A stretch of 64,000 nt of DNA from Carex sylvatica (taxonomy: Eukaryota > Streptophyta > Magnoliopsida > Poales > Cyperaceae), in the NCBI GenBank assembly GCA_964058845.1, contig CAXKVR010000107.1:216114-280113 (forward strand), written 5' to 3'. This document shows, in pieces, positions 1 through 9,235 of this stretch. The number at the start of each line of letters is the position of its first letter. Position 1 is the stretch's first letter. The notes beneath the pieces were generated by a model, which had not been told where the DNA came from, searched no databases, and saw nothing but the letters and a program-made list of their open reading frames with translations. The position numbers and the translations under genes were made by a program.

Positions 1-313
1 GCTAAAACCTAGTTTTTGGGTCAGGGAGAGACTGATGCAAGTGACCAAAATATGGACCAAAAAATATTTTTTTAACCCACCAAATATAGGCTCGGGTTCC
101 AATCCAGAAATCACAAACTAGTTAGCACCAAACCAATCAGAACCGAACCTGTCAGAACCAAATTCTGAGCCGAATCCACCTAATTCACCACCTAATCCGA
201 GCTTCAATCCAGAACCAAATTCTCCTGCAGAACCAGTCAGAAATCTGGTATCCAGACCTGATCTTGAACTCAGATCATCTTCTTCTGCTAGTCCTGACTT
301 AAATGAATTTGAC

Positions 314-2053
314 TTGCATGAACTAAATGAAAAGATAATACAGTCCCAACCCGATGAGCCAATATATCTAGAGGAAGATCCTCAGGTATGTGTTTCTCAA
401 CCAAGATTTAAATTACCACCTCGTACAACTAGGGGACAACCACTAAAGAGGTATATACAAGAGGATGGTTCGAGTGAGAATATAAGATATCCCATCGCTA
501 ATTATACCAGCACTATAAATCTTGTAAAACCATTGAGAGCCTTTGTGAATCAATTAGCTGCTGTCACGGTTCCTAATAAACTAGAAGATGCCTTGAAAGA
601 TAAAAGGTGGGTCCAAGCAATGGAACTTGAGATGGATGCCCTTAAGAAAAACTGTACCTGGGAACTAGTAGATCTACCAAAGAAAAAAAATTCGGTGGGA
701 TGTAAGTGGGTCTACTCCATTAAGTATAATGAAAAAGGGGAGATTGATAGATATAAAGCACGATTAGTTGCTAAGGGGTATACACAAGTTTATGGGATTG
801 ATTTTCATGAAACATTCTCACATGTAGCAAAATTAAATACTGTGCGAGTTATCTTATCTCTTGTAGCAAACTTTGACTGGCCATTACATCAATTTAATGT
901 GAAGAATGCATTCCTACATGGTGATCTAGAAGAAGAGATCTATATGGATATGCCACCAGGATACATAAATCATGAGTCAAGACCTAAAGTTTGCAAACTC
1001 ACGAAGGCGCTGTATGGACTCAAGCAATCACTCAGAGCATGGTTTGGAAGATTTTGCATGGCAATGAAAAGCTATGACTACCAGCAGGGAGATTCGGATC
1101 ACACAATGTTCTTCAAAAAATTCGGAGGTAAAATTGCAATTTTGATAATTTATGTTGATGACATGATAATTACTGAAGATGATGATATTGAGATTGGGAA
1201 ACTTGAGAAAAAATTAAGCAAGGAGTTCGAGATGAAAAACTTGGGTGGTTTAAAATATTTTTTGGGTATAGAGGTTTCTCGTAATCAAATGGGTATCTCT
1301 CTGTCTTAGAGAAAATACATCCTTAATCTCCTAAATGAAGTTGGTATGCTTGATTGCAAACCCATAGACACACCAATGGTCCAAATTATGAAACTTAGTG
1401 ATGATCCTAACCAAGTACCTACCAATAAAGAACAATACCAGAGGTTAGTGGAAAAATTGATATATTTGTCACACACCCGGCCTGACATAGCCTATGCAGT
1501 GGAAGTTGTGAGTCAGTTCATGCATGACCCAAAGGAAGAACACATGGAAGCTGTGATAAGGATTATTAGGTACTTCAAAGGGAATCCAGGTAAGGGTATA
1601 AAATTTGGAAGACATGGACATGTTAACATTGAGGGTTATACTGATGCTGACTGAGCCGGCAATGTGGTTGATCGTAAATCTACATATAGATACTTTACGT
1701 TTGTTGGCGGTAATTTGATAACCTGGAGAAGTAAGAAACAAAACATAGTGGCCCTTTCAAGTGCTAAAGCGGAGTTCCGAGGTATGGTAAAAGACATTTG
1801 TGAGCTTCTATAGTTGAAAAAGCTGGTCATTGAACTCGGCTTCAAACTAGAAAACCCGATAAAACTATTCTGTGACAACAAGGCTGCAATTGACATCTCC
1901 CACAATCCGGTGCAACATGATAGAACAAAGCACATTGAAGTAGATCGACATTTTATTAAAGAAAAACTTAACTCTAACATTATTTCTTTGCCATTTGTAA
2001 GGTTACATGAACAGGTTGCAGATATTCTTACCAAAGTGGTTGCCAGTAAATAG
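314..2053 (+). pseudogene. copia pol remnant: reverse transcriptase and RNase H
   Basis: One continuous frame encodes a copia reverse transcriptase followed by RNase H. Visible motifs are KARLVAKGYTQ, the FNVKNAFLHGDLEEEIYM block, YGLKQSLRAW, the catalytic YVDDM box, and at the C-terminus SSAKAEFRGM, DNKAAIDISHNPVQHDRTKHIE and ADILTK. Four in-frame stops interrupt it: TAG at 1307, TGA at 1652 (where a Trp is normally conserved after DAD), TAG at 1811 (Trp position) and TAG at 2051. There is no frameshift between them. Each stop can be explained by one C-to-T or G-to-A transition from a CAG or TGG codon. The reverse transcriptase core is nearly intact, so the element is old enough to have decayed but not ancient. 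Confidence 0.92.
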
Positions 2054-2113
2054 TTCAACACGGCTTTAGAAAAATAATGATGAAGGACATCTACGTGTCA
2101 TAGGGAGGGGGGG

Positions 2114-2482
2114 TGTCAAAACTAACACTATGACGTGTTGTAATATTTAAGATCTACAAAAGAAGGAAAGAATAATATGGCAGCAAATATGGTCAAAATA
2201 TGGCAGCAAATGTGGTGCGCAAATATGGCAGGAGATAATATCTAGGAAAAGATTTGTTTCTATGCATTTGATGTAAAATATAGAAATGAATAGACTAGAA
2301 AAGAAAGAAAATAAAAGACACATTATGACTTATTATTAATACTATTATCTATATAAGACTCATGTCTTCTCATGTAAAACATACAAAAATATTTGATAAA
2401 ATAAAAACAAAAGGGAGAGAAGAGAGATTCATGAGAAAGCTTGTATTTGTGTTCTTGTTATGGAATTCTAATAATTCTAACA
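2114..2482 (+). repeat. 3' LTR of the copia element
   Basis: The LTR starts with TGTCAAAAC directly after a 12-base purine tract and ends AATTCTAACA, giving the usual TG...CA ends at 369 bp. It contains a TATA box (TATATAAG, 2350-2357) followed by CT-rich transcribed sequence. After its end the sequence switches abruptly to receptor-kinase coding sequence on the other strand. Confidence 0.8.
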
Positions 2483-2486
2483 ATAC

Positions 2487-4415
2487 CTGGGTGCCAATGA
2501 TATGAGTAGTGACGGCATTATGACCAGTTTTGGCGAGGCCAAAGTTCGCGATCTTAGCACCTAGTCTTGAATCAAGCAGCAAATTACTACTCTTGATGTC
2601 CTTGTGCACGACACGAGGCCAAGTGTGCTCATGGATGTACTGTAACCCGTGTGCTAGGTCCAAAGCAATCCGCAGTCTTGTTCGCCAATCAATCTTGCGG
2701 GAAGATGCCGGGTCATGAAGCCACATGTCGAGCGACCCATTCTCTAAGTACTCGTATACCAAGTAACAAGTGCCCGATTCGGAGTCAACACAGAAGCCTT
2801 CAAGCTTTACCAAATTGGTGTGGTTCACCTACGATATTATTTCGATTGAGACATTACATTAAGATATATATTGGATGTATCTTTTAAAGACTGAGAAAGC
2901 TTCCAAAACATGAATTCCATGTTTCACAAGAAACAGAGCTATCAGTCCTGCTTTTTCTTAAAGATAGCAAAAGAGAAGCCGGTTTCTCACTAACTGTCCA
3001 TGTGATCGCAATAATTTCTTTGAATAATATGGGACCTTGCTTTTTGTAGCAATCCAAAATTTTATATTACTTTATGGAAGACGTGGTCAAAGTCATTAAT
3101 TTGGGTGCAAAGCTAGTCAACATTTCCAAATTTATTTTATTTTACCATACAGAAAATGAATTGTCCCGACACATAAAATCTTTTTAGTTGCAAAACAAAA
3201 CTAATCAACAGTCTGGTTAAAAAGGGAATAATTTTAAACCACAATAAATAAAACACTAACTAATTAATTTAATCTAACCTTTTGAAGAATCTTGAGCTCT
3301 TCACATGCGTTCCACTTCATCTTCTTCACAGCAAAGGTCTCTCCATCAATGCTTCCCCTGTACACTGTCCCCTGAATCAGGTGGCTAGAATCGAAATTCG
3401 CCGTTGCCTCTTTCAATTCTTCTAATTTAAACACTTTATACTTATCTAACCACTCTGTTATATCACTCATGAGCCTCACTTCTGATGCATTCCTTCCTAA
3501 TCTTTGCTCGGCACCACCGCTTCCTTTCCCGCCATTTTCCTCTGACATCCGTTGCCTCATAATAAAGGATCTCCATAAGCAAGATAATAGTATCAACATG
3601 AAAACAAATAGCGCACCAACAATGCCCAGAGAAATAGCTAACCCGACAATCACACCATTTCTATCTTTCGTCTCTACTACTGACACAGGAATTGGTGACG
3701 GTGCAGGGGCGGCGGCCTGTTCAGATTTATGGTTCAATAATATTGGTGGTGGATTCTGCACGAGGGGAACCAAAATGGTAGCAAATTCGGCGCTCGTATT
3801 TTCCGGACCATTTAATGAAACTAAAGATTGCACGGTGGTTCCGAAGCTAGACGCTACATAGCTGTAATTATCTGATGGTTGCATCACGTAGGTGACTAAA
3901 TTGGTGTAGTTATCAGTTGAGCTTGGGCACTGGCAAAACATTGGAAAAGTCACCATTTGTCCGACATCAAGGTCGGTCGGTACCAGTTTCGGGTTCACTA
4001 TCTCCACTGCTTGGTACTGGGTTAAATTCTGAAACTTTCCAGTGGAGACTAAGTAATACGTATCGCCGGAATTTATCTGGTAAGCTACCGGGTAGTAAGA
4101 GTGGTTGTTGTACTCCGATAGGCAATCACAAGTGAAGGGGATGAGTAGCGGCTGGCCGAGCCCAGGAGTGGTTGAAGTGGTTAGGTTGCTTGACCGGGCA
4201 ACCATGAGGCGGCTTACACCGAATAGGTCGCCAACCGAGACTAGGTCCTGTATGCCCTGGGTTAGCCCGGCACGGTACAGTCCATAGGCCTGGCATGGGT
4301 AGATGGTGCGATTTGCTGAGCAGTTGAAACCATCCGGTGAGGCCGGTGACTGAGAATTGACATGGAATATTATTAAGAAACAGGAAAGTAGTATTATTAA
4401 ATAGTAAGAATCCAT
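2487..4415 (-). CDS. LysM receptor-like kinase (LYK4/LYK5/LYR type), 3' end outside window
   Basis: This is a plasma-membrane receptor-like kinase of the LysM family, which senses chitin-type or other N-acetylglucosamine signals. Exon 1 (3279-4415) gives a signal peptide (residues 1-21), three LysM regions separated by CxC pairs (C96/C98, C161/C163), a Pro-rich stalk, a transmembrane helix (about 254-281) and the kinase start. The intron is 2829-3278 (donor GTTAGA, acceptor TAG). Exon 2 (2487-2828) continues in phase with VNHTNLVKLEGFC to THIIGTQ. Several kinase motifs are degenerate: no full glycine-rich loop (LIQGTVYRG), HKD instead of HRD, and ANFG instead of DFG. It is therefore probably a pseudokinase, as known for LYK4/LYK5-type proteins. 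Exon 2 ends in CAG followed by GTAT, a good splice donor at the conserved GTQ/G boundary, and the copia LTR begins four bases later. About 493 residues are encoded here; the C-lobe is missing. Confidence 0.88.
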
Positions 4416-4472
4416 GGTGATTTAGGGATTATTTTTTGCTTGTGGATCAGTGGATATGGTAGGTGAGAAGAG

Positions 4473-4480
4473 ATATATAT
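4473..4480 (-). promoter_or_regulatory. possible TATA box of the LysM kinase gene
   Basis: ATATATAT on the minus strand lies about 60 bases upstream of the ATG at 4415. That would leave a short leader of roughly 30 bases. The assignment rests on position and composition only. Confidence 0.35.
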
Positions 4481-6033
4481 GTTTTGGGACTAAGGGAAGA
4501 TGCAGGGGTTGTTCTTTTTCTTTATGGTGCTGTTATTATTTTTTCTGCCTTTGTCTTGAGCGTGGTCAATACGGTTGACTTCCTGTTTGGGCTACCGAGA
4601 CTTTTAGGGTAATAAATCTGCTGTTATTATCGAGGACTAACAGGAACCTACGATTCCAACCCCATCCCTTCACATCTTTGTAAGCGCGAATCTCAATCAA
4701 AAATCTTTTCCATCCGCAAATATCAACGGACGGGATTGGAATCGCAGATTTATTTCCAGACTTTTGGATGTGTCCCGTGGATCGAACGGCTCTGATGGAA
4801 TACCAGATCAAATTTGATTCCAAACATTTGTTGAATCAGTCCACGGTGATTTTCAATCTTTCTATGCGTGATTACGACGTCTGTTGACTAAGGCGGCATG
4901 TGAAAAGATTTATAAAGAGATTTAATTTAGTAAGTTAAATGGAACAATAATTGTTTTTTAAGATTGCTAATTAATAATTTTATTGAAAAATATATTTACG
5001 GTTGGTTGTAGCAATAATCTTTTTCGACTATTTGACTAATTTGTAAAAATATACAATTATTAAATTTTACGATTTCTTTTAGTTTTGAAAGATACGTAGG
5101 TTCAAATCAAATGAAATTGCATAATGAAATACTTGGACTGAAGAAATAATAAAGACACTTATTAAGAATTCGAATTGTAAAATCAGAATCTTGGTAAAGT
5201 AAGTTTGAGACTGTTTAAACAGAGATAAAACGTTGGTAACATTTGTAAAACGTTGGTATCGTTTGTAAAACGTTGTAACGTCTTAGACTGTTTGAAACGC
5301 TGCAGAAATAATTGATCAAACTCAGAAAATAAATTAAAACATTGTAACAGTTTTAATTTGTCAGAACAGCTGAAATACAACTGTGCAGAATCAATCTGAA
5401 ACATTACAACGTTTTACAACCGTTGTAACGTTTTAGAGAATGTCATAACCGCTAAGCACAACTGTCTAGATTCTACTTTAAACGTTGCAACGTTTTACAA
5501 CCGTTGTAACGTTTCAAGAGTGTCAGAGCTTTAAGCAGAGCTGTATCAAAATTCAAAATCAAACGTTGTAACGATTTAATTAATTCTGAGCTTTAGAAAT
5601 TTCTATTTTTGATCAAGTTTGAGTCAGTGCAAAACATTACATAACGTTATATAATCGTTGATAAGTTTTGATCGATTAGCTGAGCTGTCAGAAAATTAAA
5701 ACCTTAAATTGTATTTCGAACTAAAACGTTGTAACGTTTTGGCTCACTTAGCTCATTTTTGAGCTGTTTCTATATATTGGGCTTTGGACTTTCTTCCCAA
5801 AGTAATCTCAGCCGACTCTAAACTTCTAAAACGCGATTTTATAGCAATTAGTGGTGCTCCAAATTCAACATTTACAACAAGTGAAATCACTCTAATTTCT
5901 AAATCTTAATTTTTTTTTTTATTAATTTATCTAAATTACTCTCACTATCAGATTTTACTTATTTATACTCTTAAACATTCTACCACATCATTCTCTAACT
6001 CTTTTCACGGTTAAATTTGTTTTCGTTCGATAG
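4481..6033. other. intergenic, no gene seen; holds the AACGTT repeat cluster
   Basis: No convincing coding sequence lies on either strand. The first 700 bases are ordinary AT-rich DNA. The second half carries the repeat cluster described at 5225-5740. After it come a TATA-like ATATATTGGGC near 5770 and pyrimidine-rich sequence leading to the short repetitive reading frame at 6034. Confidence 0.6.
5225..5740. repeat. dispersed AACGTTGTAACGTTT repeat cluster
   Basis: The palindrome-rich motif AACGTTGTAACGTTT and variants (GTTGGTAAC, GTTGCAACG) recur about ten times. The best copies are near 5265, 5405-5435, 5482-5512, 5561 and 5722. Two of them form longer paired units in which AACGTTTTACAACCGTT is followed by GTAACGTTT, about 78 bases apart. 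Confidence 0.65.
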
Positions 6034-6393
6034 ATGTTGCACTCTGAAGGTCCGAACTACTTACCACCACGCTTTAACACTCACCGCCGCACTCTGAGGG
6101 TCCAATCTACTCACCGTGGCGCTCCAATGGCCGGATTTACTCACTGTTGCTCTCCGACAGCCGGATCTACTCACCGATGCACTCCGATGGTTGAATCTAC
6201 TCACCGCAGTACTTCAATGACTGAATCAACTCACCGCCTTACTCCTATCGAAATGAGTAAAGTCTATATGCTTCAAGCTCCGATAATATCATACTCTCAA
6301 TTCCGATCAGTTCTGCTTGATTTGGCTCCCTCCCCTCTCTCTCGCTCTCTTCTCTGCTCAAAAAGAAAGAAACGGAAAAAGAAAGTATACTGA
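6034..6393 (+). CDS. hypothetical repetitive reading frame of 119 codons
   Basis: This open frame is not recognised. Its middle consists of a 10-residue repeat of the form STHRxTPMxE. The repeat period of exactly 30 bases preserves the frame, so the openness may follow from the repeat rather than from selection. A TATA-like element lies about 260 bases upstream. There is no homologue that I recognise and no clear 3' signal. It could be a non-coding minisatellite or part of an unrecognised transposon. Confidence 0.2.
   Translation: MLHSEGPNYLPPRFNTHRRTLRVQSTHRGAPMAGFTHCCSPTAGSTHRCTPMVESTHRSTSMTESTHRLTPIEMSKVYMLQAPIISYSQFRSVLLDLAPSPLSRSLLCSKRKKRKKKVY
6052..6248 (+). repeat. 30-bp tandem repeat, about six copies
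   Basis: The core TCACCG/TCACTG recurs at 6081, 6111, 6141, 6171, 6201 and 6231, an exact 30-base spacing. The consensus includes ACTCCGATGG then CTGAATCTACTCACCG. Units are diverged (roughly 70-80% by eye) but the spacing has no indel. Confidence 0.8.
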
Positions 6394-6399
6394 TGTGTC

Positions 6400-8407
6400 A
6401 AATCGAAATCTAGAAAAAAAATAAGAGAGAGAGAATGGAGAGGAAAAGAAAAGAGGCGACTAGGTTGCTCAATCTCCCTTTTTTGCTCTCTCAATAATTG
6501 CTACTTGTGATTAAGCTGATTAAAGTTGTAGAGGAAAGTCTCGTAAATAATTAATTGAATGATTTTAACTTTAATTTTATACGAAAAACAATTGCTATTT
6601 ACTGACCAAACCAACAACTATAAATAATAAATTTATTTATCATACTAATAATTTATCAAATTTCTTCACAATAATTTCGAAATATATTTTACCGTTGCAA
6701 TTACAATTACAATCACATTTGTTCCGTTCATGTCTATGTCTATTTGTGAGTTGTCACTTTTTTAAATTTGAATTTTCATTCTAATCACATCTCATCACGT
6801 ATAATATGACAAATAAAGAGGTCCCAGTGAATTTATGGTGCTTTCATCAATTTCAGTGGCCATTATTGGGAAAGAAATCAACTCCATCGGGAAGGCCCAA
6901 TTAATCTGGTGAGGCCTTCAAGGTCCATCGAGAAGGCCCAATAAGAGAATAAGAAATGCGATGGGGTCAACTGAATATCAATGCAATTTCCTGGGCTCTA
7001 GAATTGTTTATCCAACTTGGATTAGGTCGGGTTTAGTTCGGATCTCATTCAATTTATTTTATTTTCGTTTTGCTTGATTTAGTTTGAAATTTAGTACTAA
7101 ATAATATTTATTTACCTCTAATTCAGATTATTTATATAATAGAACTAGGGTGTTCTTAAGTTTGCCATGTTTCCTGGTAAGTTTAGCTATGAAACCTAAT
7201 ATAGAATTGTACTCAAACTACGAATTTAAATTTAAACTGATCTACTTCGGATTTATGTGCTTACATGTAATTTAAAAATATATATATATAATTTAGTATA
7301 ATTCAAGGGGTATAACAAAGAAAGTTTATAAGTTAATTTTCTTATATTTATTTTTCATTATTATTTGACGGCTTGATTTTATATTAAATTTAGTTAAAAT
7401 TTTATAAATTTTGAAGGTAAGATCATAAGTGATGTAGATCAGTTTTAATATTTAAATCCGTCATTGAAGTTAATTCGATGAATTTTGAATAAAAATGACA
7501 ATTGTGCTCTTATTATCTATGATATGTCTAACAAATGCAACACCTTACTTTTGTCTACCTCTATCAAGACAAATTATGGATAAATTACTCTGAAATTGAC
7601 TTGTCACTCGCATTTTAGTCTTTTTGATCTTACTCCGAAAAAAATAATTTGTTGTAATAACTAACTAATAACATAAATATAAAATTTGAAGAGTTGACCA
7701 CCATCTTTCTTTCCAAAAATATATATATATATATCTTCCTCATCTTACAAGACTTCTCCTTTTTTACCTGTTGCCTCCGCAAAAATTAGATATTACCAAT
7801 TGCTCCTTGTATAGGCAAATATTTGTTCAAGTTGTCAAGAAAGCACGAGTAATATGCGTACAAGAAGAAGAAGAAAAATGCCAAAAATGGAACAACAAAA
7901 ATTACAAGCATATTAGCAATTGGAGCGTGCTAAACCACCAAGATCAGAGCAGATATAAAATATTTAAATATGCATGTAATGAGCAATAATTGCATTCTAG
8001 TAGTTTTTTATGCACAACAAAAAGTATTGTTAATTGAAACTTGTTTCAAATATTATTTCTTCACGTATTAGATTATAGTCGAAGTATAACTGTGAGGTTA
8101 GGAGATTATACAACAAGAAATGATGCAATTATTGATTCAAAGATCTAAATATACACGAAAAGTAGAGCAAATGAATTATAGTTGTTTAGTGTGCAAAACA
8201 TTGTACAGTATCTGTTCGTAATTGCTACAAATAAATATTCATGCACGTATTAAATTGTACAATCCAGCATGGACGTACAATATATAAATCGGCAGCAATA
8301 GCAACTTCATTTCTAAAAAAAAAAAAAAAAAATTGGAAAAAATATAACATATACAAAATATATGGACGGCATCGATCACAATTTCAAAACGTTACTCAAC
8401 ACTAGAG
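6400..8407. other. intergenic, no gene seen
   Basis: AT-rich sequence with short microsatellites, such as the AT runs near 7275 and 7719-7733, a CT-rich stretch near 6320-6360 and a GAAGAA stretch near 7864. I see no gene, RNA gene or transposon termini. The right edge is the target site of the large MULE. Confidence 0.55.
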
Positions 8408-8418
8408 GCGAAAGAGGC

Positions 8419-8630
8419 GGCCATTTTTATTAATATCCCCTCTGAAAAAGAAAATTTTAAAAATAACCCTGTAATTAATTTTTTTTTATTCATGCCCTGA
8501 CCGCCAGGCCCATGGGCGGCCCAAATTCCTAATGGGGCGCCACAGGAACGGGCGGTCCAAACATCATGTGGGGCGCCCCCCACACGGGCGGTCCAAATAA
8601 CATGTGGGGCGCCCCCCCCACGGGCGGTCC
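8419..8630 (+). repeat. left TIR of the MULE
   Basis: The TIR begins GGCCATTTTTATTAATATCC and matches the reverse complement of 17357-17568 with, by eye, one mismatch in 212 bases. Its inner half contains two and a half copies of a 36-bp GC-rich unit (CGGGCGGTCCAAA, then CATGTGGGGCGCCCC), in contrast to the AT-rich outer half. Confidence 0.95.
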
Positions 8631-8642
8631 ACTATGCATGCA

Positions 8643-8650
8643 TATAAAAT
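8643..8650 (+). promoter_or_regulatory. TATA box just inside the left TIR
   Basis: TATAAAAT lies 12 bases inside the TIR edge and is followed by a CT-rich leader. A related TATTAAAT lies at the equivalent place inside the right TIR (reverse strand, 17342-17349), and both are followed by CCCA. Each TIR therefore probably drives the gene nearest to it. Confidence 0.6.
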
Positions 8651-8778
8651 CCCATTTTTTCTCTCTCATGCTCACTCCAACCATTATCACTCCCGGCAGC
8701 AAAAGCGAGCGAGTTTTTTGGCGAAAAGCGACAGGTATTATTTAAATTATATTTAATTATTTACTAATTAGTCAATTA

Positions 8779-9125
8779 ATGTTCGATTACTGTACAATTA
8801 CTGTAGTATTTACTGTACGATTACTGTACGATTACTGTACGATTACTGTACAATTACTGTACGATTACTGTATGATTACTGTACGATTACTGTATGATTA
8901 CTGTACGATTACTGTACGATTATTGTACAATTACTGTATGATTACTGTACAATTACTGTAGTATTTACTGTATGATTACTGTACAATTACTGTAGTATTT
9001 ACTGTATGATTACTGTAGTATTCACTGTAGTATTTGCCGTACAATTCCTATAGTATTTACTGTTCGATTACTGTACAATTTGCTGTAAAATTACTGTAGA
9101 ATTATCGTTCAAATACTGTAAGTGT
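8779..9125 (+). repeat. 11-bp minisatellite in the transposase leader
   Basis: About 28 copies of GATTACTGTAC and variants (CAATTACTGTA, GTATTTACTGTA) fill the stretch between the TATA box and the transposase start. The first half is regular and the second half has variants and 12-base units. It lies in the presumed 5' untranslated region or a leader intron. Confidence 0.9.
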
Positions 9126-9235
9126 TGCATTTACCTCTAGCAAGAAATTTTTATTTTTTTATTTGCCATTTATTATTGTACAATTACTGTAATACTTATT
9201 AAATTTTTGTTTAAATATATTTTGTTAAGGAAAAG

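Larger units (their letters stand above)
1..2482 (+). mobile_element. Ty1/copia LTR retrotransposon, 3' half
   Basis: The window opens inside a copia element. Reverse transcriptase and RNase H coding remains (see 314-2053) are followed by a polypurine tract (AGGGAGGGGGGG, 2102-2113) and a single 3' LTR (2114-2482). The gag, protease and most of the integrase region, and the 5' LTR, would lie left of the window. The first 300 bases are a Pro/Asn/Glu-rich low-complexity linker, as often found between integrase and reverse transcriptase in copia polyproteins. The right end abuts the LysM receptor kinase gene, with ATACC (2483-2487) as the candidate 5-bp target duplicate. Confidence 0.9.

Noticed and set aside
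2483..2830. LysM kinase coding sequence disrupted by copia within an exon
   Set aside because: CAG followed by GTAT at the GTQ/G boundary and the whole-codon exon length favour an intronic insertion, so I kept the gene as a partial CDS rather than a pseudogene.
8779..8961. 60-codon open frame over the 11-bp GATTACTGTAC array
   Set aside because: The frame is open only because of the repeat; it reads as a simple peptide repeat and lies in the transposase leader.
8779..9125. CRISPR-like array
   Set aside because: Units of 11 bp are contiguous without unique spacers, and the sequence is clearly plant nuclear DNA.
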